Shown: positions 45,380 to 55,813, counted from the stretch's first letter. The stretch is 64,000 bases of DNA from Alteromonas portus (GCF_005117025.1 NZ_SWCO01000008.1:186001-250000), one strand, 5' to 3'. The notes: generated by a model not told the origin, from the sequence alone. A program made the numbers and translations.

Positions 45380-45412
45380 GCCCAGCATCGACTGGGCTCT
45401 TTTTATTTTTTA
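45380..45412 (+). terminator. Terminator after the yqhD-like gene
   Basis: The 6-bp stem GCCCAG/CTGGGC with a six-base loop is followed by a long T-rich tract. It lies between the yqhD-like gene and the old-yellow enzyme gene. Confidence 0.78.
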
Positions 45413-45430
45413 TCTTAATTTGAGAGAAGT

Positions 45431-46537
45431 ATGACTGCACTATTTGAACAGTTTTCGTTAAAAGATGTGACGCTTCGCAATCGTATTGCTGTACCGCCTA
45501 TGTGCCAATATTCGGCAGAAGACGGCTTTACTAACCAGTGGCATGAAGCAAACTATCAGTCGTTCGCCCGTGGTGGCGCTGGACTTGTTATTGTCGAGGC
45601 AACAGCGGTCTCTCCAGAGGGGCGCATTACTCCTAACTGCTTAGGCATTTGGAAAGACGAACACGTCAGTGGCCTGAAGAACATCGCAGAACGTATTAAA
45701 AGCCAAGGCGCGGTTGCCGGAATTCAAATTGCTCACGCTGGGCGAAAAGCCAGTGCTAACCGCCCTTGGGAAGGCGACGACCACATTCAGCCAAGCGAAG
45801 AAAATGGTTGGCAGCCCATTGGCCCTTCTGCAGAAGCATTTGGCGCGCACCTGCCAGTAACACCTACCGAAATGACTAAAGCCGACATTGAGCGCGTTAA
45901 GGCTGACTTCGTTAAGGGCGCAGAACGTGCGCTTGAAGCTGGGTATGAATGGCTTGAACTGCATTTCGCACACGGTTATTTAGCCCAAAGCTTTTTCTCG
46001 AAACATGCTAATAAGCGAACCGACGAATACGGCGGTGATGCTCAAGGTCGCGGACGCTTCTTACTTGAGACACTAAGCGCAGTGCGCGAAGTATGGCCAG
46101 AAAACCTTCCGCTGACTGTGCGCTTTGGCGTTATCGAATACGATGGTGATGACGAGCAAACACTAAGCGAATCTATCGAGCTTATAAAACAGTTTAAAGA
46201 AATTGGAGCTGATTTTGTAAGTGTTAGCGTTGGTTTTAACACACCCAATGCCAATATTCCTTGGGGACCGGCATTCTTAGCACCTATCGCTAAACGCGTA
46301 CGCGATGAAGCTGGTATACCCGTTGCGACAGCTTGGGGTGTAGACACGCCAGAACTTGCTAACGACACCGTTGAGAAACAGCAACTTGACGTTGTGATGG
46401 TAGGTAGAATGCACCTTACCAACCCACATTGGACCTACTTTGCAGCGAAGAAGCTAGGTGTTGAAAAACCGTCTTGGGTAATGCCCGCGCCTTACGCTCA
46501 TTGGTTAGAGCGCTATGCACCATCAGACGAAAGATAA
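45431..46537 (+). CDS. Old-yellow enzyme family NADPH:flavin oxidoreductase (YqjM-like)
   Basis: The 368-residue FMN enzyme reduces alpha,beta-unsaturated carbonyls. The YqjM (thermophilic-like) class is shown by Cys25 in PPMCQYSAEDG. Other motifs are IQIAHAGRKAS, HFAHGYLAQSFFS and the HxxH active-site pair. GAGAGAAG precedes the ATG. It belongs functionally with YqhD and the DJ-1 protein, although a terminator separates it. A strong terminator follows. Confidence 0.92.
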   Translation: MTALFEQFSLKDVTLRNRIAVPPMCQYSAEDGFTNQWHEANYQSFARGGAGLVIVEATAVSPEGRITPNCLGIWKDEHVSGLKNIAERIKSQGAVAGIQIAHAGRKASANRPWEGDDHIQPSEENGWQPIGPSAEAFGAHLPVTPTEMTKADIERVKADFVKGAERALEAGYEWLELHFAHGYLAQSFFSKHANKRTDEYGGDAQGRGRFLLETLSAVREVWPENLPLTVRFGVIEYDGDDEQTLSESIELIKQFKEIGADFVSVSVGFNTPNANIPWGPAFLAPIAKRVRDEAGIPVATAWGVDTPELANDTVEKQQLDVVMVGRMHLTNPHWTYFAAKKLGVEKPSWVMPAPYAHWLERYAPSDER

Positions 46538-46548
46538 TTATTGATATT

Positions 46549-46585
46549 AAAGACAGCATACCCACTGGGTTATGCTGTCTTTTTT
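46549..46585 (+). terminator. Terminator of the old-yellow enzyme gene
   Basis: The 10-bp perfect stem AGACAGCATA/TATGCTGTCT with a ten-base loop is followed by TTTTTT. Confidence 0.88.
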
Positions 46586-46715
46586 ATAAGCGCCTTACTT
46601 AGTTTAACACGGCTTTCTTGCTCGATTTCTTGCACTGAAGCGAATGAGTTTTACTAGGTATATGCCATCTACAAGTTGCCAATAAGAGAAGCAACAAACG
46701 ATTTGCACCGCCTCA

Positions 46716-47372
46716 TTACGATATATTTCTTTGCGTAGGCGATGATTTAAACACTTTTGACAATTCGAAAGGGTCTTTATTTTGACGGTGATTTACTGCC
46801 GCTTCAGACCACCACTGCATCTGACTAAGCGCCCGTCCAAAATAAGCTCTCCAGCTTTCTTCTTTCTGATTGTTAGCAAAACCTTCCTCATCAAATGCAT
46901 CTTGTGCATGAGGCACATGGATCATTGCAGAAACAGGCAGACATCCAAGCTCAGACAGAAAGGTGCGCATTCCAACGGCCGCACGCATACCGCCCCACTG
47001 TCCCGCGGAATAAGTGGCAATTACGCTGGGTTTGAATGAATATAAAGAGCTGCCAAAATGGTTAAGTAAATTTGCCAACGCAGGGCTCATTGAGTGGTTG
47101 TACTCGGGGCTTACCATTACATACCCGTCGGCAGATTTTATTTTTTCAGCCAGCGTTGATAACGCTTCGGGCGCTTTCCCTTGGGCATAGGAAAAATGAG
47201 GCTTGAATACTTCACCAGTTGAATAATCTAAAGGATCTATCAGTTCAAACTCGTGATCAGCCATATTGTCTTTGCCCCAATTCAATATGGCTTTGGCGAC
47301 TCGAAGCCCAAGTCTTGCTGGTCTTGGAGGCGTACTGTCTCGTACGGTACCTAGAAAAACTAAGAATTTCAC
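46716..47372 (-). CDS. NADPH-dependent FMN reductase-like flavoprotein
   Basis: The 218-residue protein has a flavodoxin-like fold with the FMN phosphate loop GTVRDSTPPRPARLG and the second motif VSPEYNHSMSPALANLLNHFG. The family reduces FMN or quinones with NADPH. It is next to a nitroreductase on the same strand, in the redox cluster. The exact substrate is not evident. Confidence 0.88.
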   Translation of the reverse strand: MKFLVFLGTVRDSTPPRPARLGLRVAKAILNWGKDNMADHEFELIDPLDYSTGEVFKPHFSYAQGKAPEALSTLAEKIKSADGYVMVSPEYNHSMSPALANLLNHFGSSLYSFKPSVIATYSAGQWGGMRAAVGMRTFLSELGCLPVSAMIHVPHAQDAFDEEGFANNQKEESWRAYFGRALSQMQWWSEAAVNHRQNKDPFELSKVFKSSPTQRNIS

Positions 47373-47475
47373 TTCGCATGCTCCTTATTAGCGCAGTTTA
47401 CGGGACAGACTAGTAATTCTTGTAAAGAAGTACAACCGTTGCGCTATCGAGAGCACGACGCATAGGGTCAATACA

Positions 47476-48147
47476 CTAAAAGCCGTGGTACGTTACAAAT
47501 TCTTCGTTGTCGGCGCGTGTTGAACGAACTTCATTTGCTGGAAAGTCTGGATCTGGATAGCCCAACGCGATACAAATCATAATGGCTTCATCATCTGGAA
47601 TATTGGCGTATTTATGAACTACGTCAGACTGCATTATGCCTTGACCATTGATAACGCAACCAAGCCCTAAATCCCAGGCAGCTAACACGATGCCATACGC
47701 CAGCGAACCTAACCCAAATTGTGTGATCCCTGCTGGCTCTAAAGACTTGTCGTAAGTCAGCACCAATGAAACCGGTGCATCAAACTGCCTAAAGCCTCGC
47801 ATCATCCAATCCATGCGCTTTTCTTTGTCTTCGCGAGCAATTCCCATCACGTCAAAAAGCTGTATAGCTACATCAATTTGGCGCTGGCGATGAATGCCTT
47901 GGTAATCTTCTTTATATGGGAAATCTCTGACGTGGGGTTTTCCTTCTAATGTATTCTTCGTGTTACCCTCGCGAATTTTATCTAACACATCACCAGTCAC
48001 TGCATGTATTTTCCACGTTTGCGTATTGTATGACGACGGCGCCCACTTCGCTGCGTTAATAATGGCGTCTACTGTTTCCTTAGTTACCGGCTGTTTAGTA
48101 AACCCTCGAGTACTTTTTCTTGATGCTGCAAACTCCGCAAAATTCAT
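47476..48147 (-). CDS. Nitroreductase-family protein
   Basis: The 223-residue FMN protein has RKSTRGFTKQPV at the N-terminus, INAAKWAPSSYNTQTWK for flavin binding and a late LGYPDPDFPANE. The family reduces nitro groups, quinones and enones. It lies 103 bp upstream of the FMN reductase gene on the minus strand and diverges from catalase. Confidence 0.9.
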   Translation of the reverse strand: MNFAEFAASRKSTRGFTKQPVTKETVDAIINAAKWAPSSYNTQTWKIHAVTGDVLDKIREGNTKNTLEGKPHVRDFPYKEDYQGIHRQRQIDVAIQLFDVMGIAREDKEKRMDWMMRGFRQFDAPVSLVLTYDKSLEPAGITQFGLGSLAYGIVLAAWDLGLGCVINGQGIMQSDVVHKYANIPDDEAIMICIALGYPDPDFPANEVRSTRADNEEFVTYHGF

Positions 48148-48376
48148 ACACTTCCTTAAACGCGGTTATTAAATTTGTTAATTTAGAGTAAACACCAGAA
48201 GATGTGTCTTCAATAGGTAGGTATGCTTATTAAGATTCATTGTTTTTATAGATATATATAGAAAGTTGTAAACCCTTTCATTTAGCCATGCGTAGCAAAA
48301 GCATGTCATGAGTCAAGCACACATGATGTTAATGGACGTTTGGCTTTCAAAAGAAGCAAATGAAAGGAGTATTTGT

Positions 48377-49879
48377 ATGTCTAAAAAACCTCAATTAACC
48401 ACATCTGCAGGCGCCCCTGTAGTAAGTAACGAAACTACTAAAACGGCCGGAGAACGTGGCCCCGCCCTCTTACAAGATTACCAACTTATCGAAAAGTTGG
48501 CGCATCAAAACCGTGAACGAATTCCAGAGCGCGTGGTACACGCAAAAGGCTGGGGGGCGCAAGGCACGTTTACTGTCACACATGACATTACCGACTATAC
48601 ATGTGCAGACTTATTCTCAGAAGTAGGTAAACAGACAGAAGTCCTAAGTCGCTGGTCTACAGTAGCTGGTGAATCTGGTGCAGCAGATACAGAGCGTGAC
48701 GTGCGAGGCTTTAGCTTAAAATTTTACACTCAGCAAGGCAACTGGGATATGGTAGGTAATAACACCCCTATCTTCTTCATTCGCGACGGCTTTAAATTTC
48801 CAGATTTCATTCGCACGCAAAAACGCCATCCAAAGACGAACCTGCGCTCTCCAGAAGCCATGTTTGACTTTTGGGCTGCTCAGCCAGAAAGTGTACATCA
48901 AGTTACCATTCTAATGTCGGACCGAGGTATTCCGGTATCGCCCATGCACATGAACGGCTATGGCAGTCACACGTTCAGTATGTGGAATAAAGAAGGCAAG
49001 CGTCACTGGGTTAAATTTCACTTCAAAACGCAACAAGGCATTAAGAACTATACCAATGAAACGTCTGAGAACATCATTGGCAGCACAAGAGAAAAGTATC
49101 AAGAAGAGCTTTACAACGCTATTGAGGAAGGAAAGTTTCCGAAGTGGACAATGTACATTCAGGCCATGCCAGAAGAAGAGGCAGGTCAACAAAGCTATAA
49201 CCCATTTGACCTAACTAAAGTATGGCCGCACGATGACTACCCCCTCATTGAAGTAGGCGAACTGGAAATGAATAGAAATCCAGAGAACTACTTTCAAATG
49301 ATTGAAAACGCAGCGTTCAGCCCGTCTAATGTTGTTCCTGGTATTGGTTTCAGCCCTGATAAAATGCTTCAAGCACGTATCTTCTCATATGCTGATGCAC
49401 ATCGTTATCGTTTGGGCACGCATTACGAGGCTCTGCCTGCTAATGCACCCAAAAACAGTAAAGTGAATCACTATCATAAAGACGGTTCGATGCGCTTCTT
49501 TACCAACGATTTTGGTAATCCAGATGCCTATTACGAACCTAATCAATACGAAGGCCCAGTCGCAGATTTTTCAGTGAAAGAGCCGCCGCTTCGTATTGAT
49601 GGAGATGCCGACAGATATCATCAAGATGATGTAGATGTCGATTACGTGCAGCCGCGCAAGCTGTACGAAATGTTCTCTGACGATCAAAAAGAACGGTTAT
49701 ACAAAAACTACGCTGCTGCGATGGGCCCATGCTCTGATAGCGTAAAAGAACGCTGGTACGCTGTGTTAGAAAAGGTTCATCCAGACTACGCCGCAGGTGT
49801 GCGCAACGCTGTAGAAAGCTTAGATACTGACGTTAACACTGTGCCAATTACTGAAAACACGCCTATAGAAGACAGTTAA
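48377..49879 (+). CDS. katA: Monofunctional haem catalase
   Basis: The 500-residue small-subunit catalase dismutates hydrogen peroxide. His55 lies in [15 protein letters not shown], Asn128 in [13 protein letters not shown], and the proximal haem Tyr in [14 protein letters not shown]. The start is the ATG at 48377 with AAAGGAG nine bases before it; the upstream frame to 48308 is not coding. It is divergent from the nitroreductase gene. A weak hairpin (49908-49940) with GU pairs follows. Confidence 0.95.
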   Translation: MSKKPQLTTSAGAPVVSNETTKTAGERGPALLQDYQLIEKLAHQNRERIPERVVHAKGWGAQGTFTVTHDITDYTCADLFSEVGKQTEVLSRWSTVAGESGAADTERDVRGFSLKFYTQQGNWDMVGNNTPIFFIRDGFKFPDFIRTQKRHPKTNLRSPEAMFDFWAAQPESVHQVTILMSDRGIPVSPMHMNGYGSHTFSMWNKEGKRHWVKFHFKTQQGIKNYTNETSENIIGSTREKYQEELYNAIEEGKFPKWTMYIQAMPEEEAGQQSYNPFDLTKVWPHDDYPLIEVGELEMNRNPENYFQMIENAAFSPSNVVPGIGFSPDKMLQARIFSYADAHRYRLGTHYEALPANAPKNSKVNHYHKDGSMRFFTNDFGNPDAYYEPNQYEGPVADFSVKEPPLRIDGDADRYHQDDVDVDYVQPRKLYEMFSDDQKERLYKNYAAAMGPCSDSVKERWYAVLEKVHPDYAAGVRNAVESLDTDVNTVPITENTPIEDS

Positions 49880-49907
49880 ACGCATTTATTATTGTTTAAC
49901 ACTCTTA

Positions 49908-49940
49908 CCTGGTTGGTATCTATTTTAGGTGCCAACTGGG
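49908..49940 (+). terminator. Possible terminator of katA
   Basis: A 9-bp stem with two GU pairs (CCTGGTTGG/CCAACTGGG) is followed by TTATTTGATT. The T-run is poor, so termination is uncertain. Confidence 0.45.
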
Positions 49941-50123
49941 TTATTTGATTATCGAACATGATAAATTTTTAACGTATACCCCCCTCTTTCTTACGCATAC
50001 AGCATTCGACTTTTCTTACTAAATCAACGGCATTCAACTTTAGAACAAAACTTAACTCGCAAATTTGCGAGATTGAATTTTGTGGCTTACGTTTAATGTA
50101 TCTAATCGTTCACAGCACTGTGT

Positions 50124-51653
50124 ATGTCGTTATTCAAAAAGTCAAAAACTGAACAAAGTCCCCCTCGTCTAGCCCCATGGAAAATTGCCATCATCGATGA
50201 TGAAGAAGGCGTTCATGAGGTCACCAAATTAACACTGCGTAAATTTAGTTTTGAAAAGCGTGGCGTAGAATTTTTATCTGCCTACAGCGGTGAAGAAGGG
50301 TTAGCCTTATTAAAAGCGAATCCTGATATTGCCCTTGCGTTTGTAGATGTGGTGATGGAAACAGACGACGCAGGCTTAAAGCTAGTAGATGCCATTCGCA
50401 ACGACCTAGCAAATCATATTACCAGACTCATATTGCGAACAGGTCAACCAGGGCAAGCTCCTGAGGAAGACGTTATTAGACGGTATGACATCAATGACTA
50501 CAAAGCTAAAACAGAGCTTTCATCGCTAAAGCTTAAATCATGCGTATACACGGCTATACGATCATACCGGGATATACAAACCATAGAGCAAGGCAAGCGT
50601 GGCATGGAAGAGGTTTTAAAATCGTCCTCGTCTGTATTAGCTAGTCAGTCATTGGCGCAATTTGGCACTGCTGTTCTCAAACAAACCCTTACCCTTCTAA
50701 ATTTAAACAACTCAGTGTTATACCTGTCTACCCAGCATACCGATTTGTATGGCGATACGAGTATGACCGTATTAGGGGCAAGCGGAGACCTAATTGGCCT
50801 GTGTGAGCCTGGTATTTCAACTCGCATACCAGAGGCAATTGAAGAAGAGGTTAAACAGGTATTAGCAAATAAATCGCACTTTCAAAGCGACAAGGTGTTC
50901 ATTGGCTATTACCCCACAGGAGACGACAGCCACAATATCCTTTATGTAAAGCTCGAGCAGCCTCTAAATGATATGCAGCGACAAACATTAGAGATGTTCG
51001 CGTCAAACGTTGCGGTTATTTTTCAAAACCTTACTCAAAAAGAAGATATACAAAAAACGCAAAAAGAGCTGATCATGGTGCTAAGCGATGCCATCGAGAT
51101 GCGCAGCAAAGAAACTGGTGGACACGTTAGACGGGTGATTTTAATGACAGAGTTTCTTGCTGAAAAGCTACACATGAGCCGAGAGTTCATAGATACCATT
51201 CGCTACTCTGCGGCCCTTCACGACGTGGGGAAAATCAGCATACCTGAAACTATTTTGCACAAGCCTGGAAAGCTTGACCCTGATGAGTGGGAAATTATGA
51301 AAACTCACGCTCAGAAAGGTTATGAACTGCTTGCCGGCTCTGATCGCATCGTTGCCAAGATGGGTGCAATCATCGCCAAAACACACCATGAAAGGTGGGA
51401 TGGAAAAGGCTATCCTGAAGGACTGGCTGGAGATAACATCCCTGTTGAAGGCCGCATTATGGCTATTGTTGACGTGGTTGACGCCCTTCTATCTAAACGT
51501 TGCTACAAACCTGCATGGAGCGTTGATGAGGTAAAAGCTTACCTTGAAGAAAACGCAGGTAAACAGTTCGACCCGCTAATCACCCATATAATGCTAGAGC
51601 ACTTCGATAGAATACTAGAGATCCGTGCCACAGAACCGGACGAAGATGAATGA
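50124..51653 (+). CDS. Response regulator with DUF3369 and HD-GYP domains (c-di-GMP phosphodiesterase-like)
   Basis: The 509-residue protein has a receiver domain (about 18-150, Asp75 in AFVDVVMET), a DUF3369 module (about 165-310, with GKRGMEEVLKSSSSVLASQSL) and an HD-GYP domain (about 315-500). The HD-GYP motifs are intact: HDVGKISIPETILHKPGKL and ERWDGKGYPEGLAG. Such domains hydrolyse c-di-GMP. The start of the next gene overlaps its stop (ATGA), so the downstream kinase is its likely partner. The stop and start are thereby coupled in translation. Confidence 0.94.
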   Translation: MSLFKKSKTEQSPPRLAPWKIAIIDDEEGVHEVTKLTLRKFSFEKRGVEFLSAYSGEEGLALLKANPDIALAFVDVVMETDDAGLKLVDAIRNDLANHITRLILRTGQPGQAPEEDVIRRYDINDYKAKTELSSLKLKSCVYTAIRSYRDIQTIEQGKRGMEEVLKSSSSVLASQSLAQFGTAVLKQTLTLLNLNNSVLYLSTQHTDLYGDTSMTVLGASGDLIGLCEPGISTRIPEAIEEEVKQVLANKSHFQSDKVFIGYYPTGDDSHNILYVKLEQPLNDMQRQTLEMFASNVAVIFQNLTQKEDIQKTQKELIMVLSDAIEMRSKETGGHVRRVILMTEFLAEKLHMSREFIDTIRYSAALHDVGKISIPETILHKPGKLDPDEWEIMKTHAQKGYELLAGSDRIVAKMGAIIAKTHHERWDGKGYPEGLAGDNIPVEGRIMAIVDVVDALLSKRCYKPAWSVDEVKAYLEENAGKQFDPLITHIMLEHFDRILEIRATEPDEDE

Positions 51654-53002
51654 AAGAAAACCTAGAGTTAATTTTACTACGCGTTAGTCAAAGCCCTGAC
51701 ATCGACAAAGGCGAATTAGACGTTGCTTCAAGGCTAATTATCAATTCGGTATGTGAAGGCTTGGAAATTACACGAGCGGGTATTTGGTTATATGATGAAG
51801 GCCAGACGCTGGTGCAGTGCACATTACTTATCGACAAAGGCAACGACCTTGACAATGAAAGTTTAGTGTTAACCCGAAGAGACTTTCCCCACTACTTTGA
51901 AGCACTTGACTCGGGCAGAACTATCGCAGCACACGACGCGATAACAGACGTTGCAACCTTCGAATTTTCAGAAGTGTATTTAACGCCACTTGGCATCAGT
52001 TCTATGTTAGACGTCCCTATTCGCCACCGTGGCAAAATGATAGGGATAATCTGTTGTGAACACCAAGGCGAGGCTAGAAAATGGCTTGACGATGAAATTG
52101 TTTTCGCTGCGTCACTTGCCGACCTTTACGGCCGCGCAGTCAGTGCCAACGAACGCGCAGATTACGAACAAAAATTAATTGAAGCCAACCAAACCCTTGA
52201 ACAAAAAGTTAAAGACCGTACTGCAGAGCTTGAGGCTGCCCAAGAAAAACTTGTCGAGTCAGAAAAAATGGCCGCGTTAGGTAATCTGGTAGCAGGCATT
52301 GCCCACGAAGTTAATACGCCTTTGGGGATTGCACTTACCTCTGTAAGTAATTGCAAAGAAGAGCTAAAAGACATTTATCGAGACTTCGAAAATGACGAAT
52401 TAACTGAACAAGGCTTTAAAGATTTTGAGTCAATTTGCTCTGAAGGATTAAATTTAGCCGAAACAAGTCTAATGCGAGCTGCGAACTTGGTTCAAGATTT
52501 TAAGCGAACCTCTGCCGACCAAACATCTCTAGAAATTGAAGAAATCGCACTGGATGAATATATCCCTCGGGTTTGCAACCCATTAAAACCTATGCTTCGC
52601 AAAGAGCAAATCGAGCTTAGTATCGATGTTACCCCAGATTTGGTTATTACAACCTGCCCTGGTGTTATTGCCCAATTACTGACTAATTTAATATCGAATG
52701 CCCAGCGCCATGCTTTCGACTCATCAATAAAAAACGAGGTGAATCAAGTCACAGTAAGTTGTAGCAAGAGTGACGAAGGTGTTGTGGTAAGCGTTAAAGA
52801 CAACGGAAAAGGCATTCCTGCCGAATTTCACAAGAAGGTGTTCGAGCCTTTTTATACAACTGCTCGTGACAAAGGCGGTACAGGACTTGGCCTGAATATC
52901 TTATACAACCTGGTTCGACAGAAATTTAACGGAGAGATTGATTTAATATCGTCGCCTGGTGAAGGAACCACGGTAACCGTTTGTATACCCGTTGAGAGTT
53001 AG
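51650..53002 (+). CDS. GAF-domain soluble histidine kinase
   Basis: The 450-residue protein has a GAF domain (about 15-170), a coiled coil (about 172-205, NERADYEQKLIEANQTLEQK), a HisKA box AGIAHEVNTPLGIAL and an ATPase domain (GKGIPAEFHKKVFEPF, GGTGLGLNILYNL). There is no transmembrane segment, so it senses a cytoplasmic signal. The overlap with the HD-GYP regulator gene by four bases makes a two-component pair that should tune c-di-GMP. No terminator is obvious. Confidence 0.92.
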   Translation: MKENLELILLRVSQSPDIDKGELDVASRLIINSVCEGLEITRAGIWLYDEGQTLVQCTLLIDKGNDLDNESLVLTRRDFPHYFEALDSGRTIAAHDAITDVATFEFSEVYLTPLGISSMLDVPIRHRGKMIGIICCEHQGEARKWLDDEIVFAASLADLYGRAVSANERADYEQKLIEANQTLEQKVKDRTAELEAAQEKLVESEKMAALGNLVAGIAHEVNTPLGIALTSVSNCKEELKDIYRDFENDELTEQGFKDFESICSEGLNLAETSLMRAANLVQDFKRTSADQTSLEIEEIALDEYIPRVCNPLKPMLRKEQIELSIDVTPDLVITTCPGVIAQLLTNLISNAQRHAFDSSIKNEVNQVTVSCSKSDEGVVVSVKDNGKGIPAEFHKKVFEPFYTTARDKGGTGLGLNILYNLVRQKFNGEIDLISSPGEGTTVTVCIPVES

Positions 53003-53195
53003 TGTTACGCTAACCTTTAGCTCAAAACATTAATAGTTTTTGGGCGCTTATTAGTGAAAACAATGGCCACGAATACATGCACTTGCTTTTGGTCTATATG
53101 AAAAAGCGCAAGCAATACCGAGAACGTTGGGTAGGTGCCCAATTTTTGGATTTATAGAAGATTAAGTGCGTGGGTGTCGCTTCGAAGAGAGAAGT

Positions 53196-53272
53196 TGGTC
53201 GGTGTGAGAGGATTTGAACCTCCGACCCCTGACACCCCATGACAGTGCGCTACCAGGCTGCGCTACACACCG
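53196..53272 (-). tRNA. tRNA-Pro (GGG)
   Basis: The 77-base minus-strand RNA folds as a cloverleaf. The acceptor stem pairs CGGTGTG with CACACCG; the D arm is GCGC...GCGC; the anticodon loop ATGGGGT contains GGG; the T arm is GGAGG/CCTCT with TTCAAAT. The 3' CCA is encoded. It is close to E. coli proL, including the internal U-U pair in the anticodon stem. Confidence 0.96.
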
Positions 53273-53408
53273 ACCGAAAGAGCGAGTAAGTCTACTCAAA
53301 TTTGTTCACAATGCAACGAGAATTAGCAATAAGCCTGTTTAAGCGCTCAATTGCTAACCATCTTTGCAAATTTCTACATTAAAACACCTGATTGCCGCTT
53401 TTTTGATA

Positions 53409-54845
53409 TCAGGCCAAGGTAACGTAGCACACCGCAGTCACGACTAGCGCCACCAGCAGGTTCAACATTACTCCTTCTCTTGCCATGGTTTTAATATCGA
53501 ACTTTTCTGTTGAGTACGCAATGGCGTTAGGCGCAGTTGCTACAGGCAACATAAAAGCACAACTTGCGCTAATGGCCGCCGGTATCATAAGTAATTTAGG
53601 GTCAACGCCTACCGCTAGCCCAGCTGCAGCCAATATCGGCATAAGAAGTGTAGACGTTGCGGTATTAGAAGTAATTTCTGTAAGAAAAGTTACGAATAAG
53701 CAAATGCCCAGTACAAGTAGTAAAACGGGTAAGGTTGCAAGCCCTGTTAACCACGAGCCCATCAACACACTTAAGCCTGAAGACATAAATGCTTTTGCAA
53801 TACAAATACCGCCCGCAAACAAAAGCAACATTCCCCATGGGATATCGTTAGCGGTTTTCCAGTCTAGTAGCTTGTCGCGGTTGCCTTTTGCGTCTACTTC
53901 ACCGTTATCATTGCCGCTATTGGTGAAAAACATGGCGGCAACACCCGCAACGGCTATAGTGCTATCACTGATAGTAGTTACCCCTATCCATGCAGTCCAA
54001 AAAGGTCTGAATATCCACGCCATTGCAACCGTTCCAAAAATGGCAAGTACACGCTTTTCGGCTTTCGTCCACGTGCTTGGTATGGGTAAATCGATGTTTC
54101 CCACTTCTTTTATACCGCGTGCTAACCATAAAGCCATAATCGGCACACCAAGGATCACAATGGGTACGCCGGTTTTCATCCAGTCGATAAAGCTGTATTC
54201 AACACCTAGTGTTTCTTCATATACGCTCATGAATATAATATTCGGTGGCGTGCCAATTGGCGTGCCTACCCCACCTAAACTTGCCGAATACGCAATACCC
54301 AAAATAAGGGCCACGCCAAATCGCGGGTTATCTACAGCATTAATAATGGCGATAGCCATTGGCAACATCATTAAAACTGTAGCCGTGTTACTAATCCACA
54401 TACTAAGTACTGCAGTTGTCAGCATGAAGCCCAACACCAGTTTAAGCGGGCTGCCGCTGCCTGTTACACGCAGCATGTAAATAGCAAATCGCTTGTGTAA
54501 ATTAGCGCGCTCCAACCCTTTTGACAGCATAAAGGCAGCCATTAATAAAATAATGACATGACTTCCTAACGCTGACGCAGCTTCACTGTGTGAAAGCACA
54601 CCGAATAGCGGAAACAGCGCGAAAGGTAAAAGTGAGGTAGCGGGAATGGGAAGTGCTTCAGTTACCCAAAGTATCGCTACAAATAGTGTGATCGCAGCAG
54701 TAAAGATTATTTCGCTAGGCTGATCTACAGCCCACAACCCCATGCCACCCAAAACAGCGGCGATAAGCGCGAAAAGAATAATGCTGTTTTTGCGTGTTGG
54801 CTTTCGTTGTTGAATATCTGAAGAAGGTTCAGGATTTGTATGCAT
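53409..54845 (-). CDS. SLC13/DASS-family sodium-coupled anion transporter
   Basis: The 478-residue inner-membrane protein has about 11-13 hydrophobic helices. The family signatures are SNTATVLMMLPMAIAI and SNTATSTLLMPILAAAG (paired SNT motifs) and the late FMLPVATAPNAIAYS. Substrates in the family are dicarboxylates such as succinate, or sulphate; the sequence alone does not decide. It is monocistronic, after dcd. Confidence 0.88.
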   Translation of the reverse strand: MHTNPEPSSDIQQRKPTRKNSIILFALIAAVLGGMGLWAVDQPSEIIFTAAITLFVAILWVTEALPIPATSLLPFALFPLFGVLSHSEAASALGSHVIILLMAAFMLSKGLERANLHKRFAIYMLRVTGSGSPLKLVLGFMLTTAVLSMWISNTATVLMMLPMAIAIINAVDNPRFGVALILGIAYSASLGGVGTPIGTPPNIIFMSVYEETLGVEYSFIDWMKTGVPIVILGVPIMALWLARGIKEVGNIDLPIPSTWTKAEKRVLAIFGTVAMAWIFRPFWTAWIGVTTISDSTIAVAGVAAMFFTNSGNDNGEVDAKGNRDKLLDWKTANDIPWGMLLLFAGGICIAKAFMSSGLSVLMGSWLTGLATLPVLLLVLGICLFVTFLTEITSNTATSTLLMPILAAAGLAVGVDPKLLMIPAAISASCAFMLPVATAPNAIAYSTEKFDIKTMAREGVMLNLLVALVVTAVCYVTLA

Positions 54846-54880
54846 TGCGCTTCCCGTTACTAATAGCTTTATTATAAGTG

Positions 54881-54898
54881 CCAGGGCAGTAACCCTGG
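54881..54898 (-). terminator. Weak hairpin downstream of dcd
   Basis: The 6-bp stem CCAGGG/CCCTGG with a six-base loop lies between the dcd stop and the transporter start. The following minus-strand sequence has few T, so it may be only a weak terminator. Confidence 0.35.
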
Positions 54899-54983
54899 TT
54901 ATTGCTCTTATATTTTCTATCAGTAATTAGCGAGAAACGCACTAAGCTTTTGCCAAAAAATCTTGTTTTTAAGGCTATTTTTC

Positions 54984-55577
54984 TTACTTACTCTCGTCGT
55001 CTGACGAGATTCGACTTGCAACTGCACCTGCTTGGCCTTTGTATTTTGCGTCCACTCTTGCGTTGTACGGCTTTTCAGCTGGCGCTGACAACACTTCAAA
55101 GCTAAGTGCACCTATTTTCATTTTAGGGCGAAGCGCCAGCGGTAACTTACCACTGTTGTAAAACTCTAGAACGATATTGCCCGACCAACCTGGGTCGATT
55201 CTATGCGCGGTCACGTGAACCATTAAGCCCAAACGCGCCAGTGAAGAGCGCCCGTCTAGCCAACCAACGATATTGTCTGGCAGCGTTACTGATTCGTAGG
55301 TTATAGCTAGTGCCAACTCGCCCGGGTGCAAGAAGAACGCTTTACCTTCTTCTAGCTCAATTTCATCGCTCATAACATGGTCAAGCGCTTCTTGAACCTG
55401 TGCTTTCGGCCCACTTAAATCGATAAACGGCGCTTGGTGATCTTCAAACACGCGAAATTTATTACCTAGGCGGATATCTACCGTTACACCACTTATTTGA
55501 TCATAGCTGGGTGTAGGGTCGATTTTAATTTTTCCATCTTGCAGATGTTGGTAGATATCGCGGTCGCACAAGCGCAT
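54984..55577 (-). CDS. dcd: dCTP deaminase
   Basis: Dcd deaminates dCTP to dUTP in dTMP synthesis. The protein has 197 residues (E. coli 193). It contains [33 protein letters not shown] in the order [24 protein letters not shown], with the catalytic Glu in the last. The gene lies downstream of apbC, as in many gammaproteobacteria, with 236 bp between. Confidence 0.96.
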   Translation of the reverse strand: MRLCDRDIYQHLQDGKIKIDPTPSYDQISGVTVDIRLGNKFRVFEDHQAPFIDLSGPKAQVQEALDHVMSDEIELEEGKAFFLHPGELALAITYESVTLPDNIVGWLDGRSSLARLGLMVHVTAHRIDPGWSGNIVLEFYNSGKLPLALRPKMKIGALSFEVLSAPAEKPYNARVDAKYKGQAGAVASRISSDDESK

Positions 55578-55813
55578 GGTGTATTCCTCATTTCGTTAGG
55601 CCGCTATTATGCGTATGTCACCGCATGCATTCAACTGCTCAAAGGCTTGTTTTATCTGCTTTTGCGCAATTTTTATTAAGTTTATGACGAATTTGAATTT
55701 AAGCGCCAGAACTTACCTCAATTTTTGCTTTGCTAGGCCTATAACTTGGCTTCAAAGTAAACTTTCTCAAATATTGCGCACCACGTGTTAGCACTTAACC
55801 TTGCTTTATCCTT

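Noticed and set aside
48148-48376. OxyR site before the catalase gene
   Set aside because: ATAGAT-like words are present but not in the four-element spacing of OxyR sites; AT-rich sequence explains them.
53485-54480. A 331-codon plus-strand ORF
   Set aside because: It is the complement of the SLC13 transporter gene; its protein is a low-complexity hydrophobic shadow and the minus-strand frame has the family motifs.
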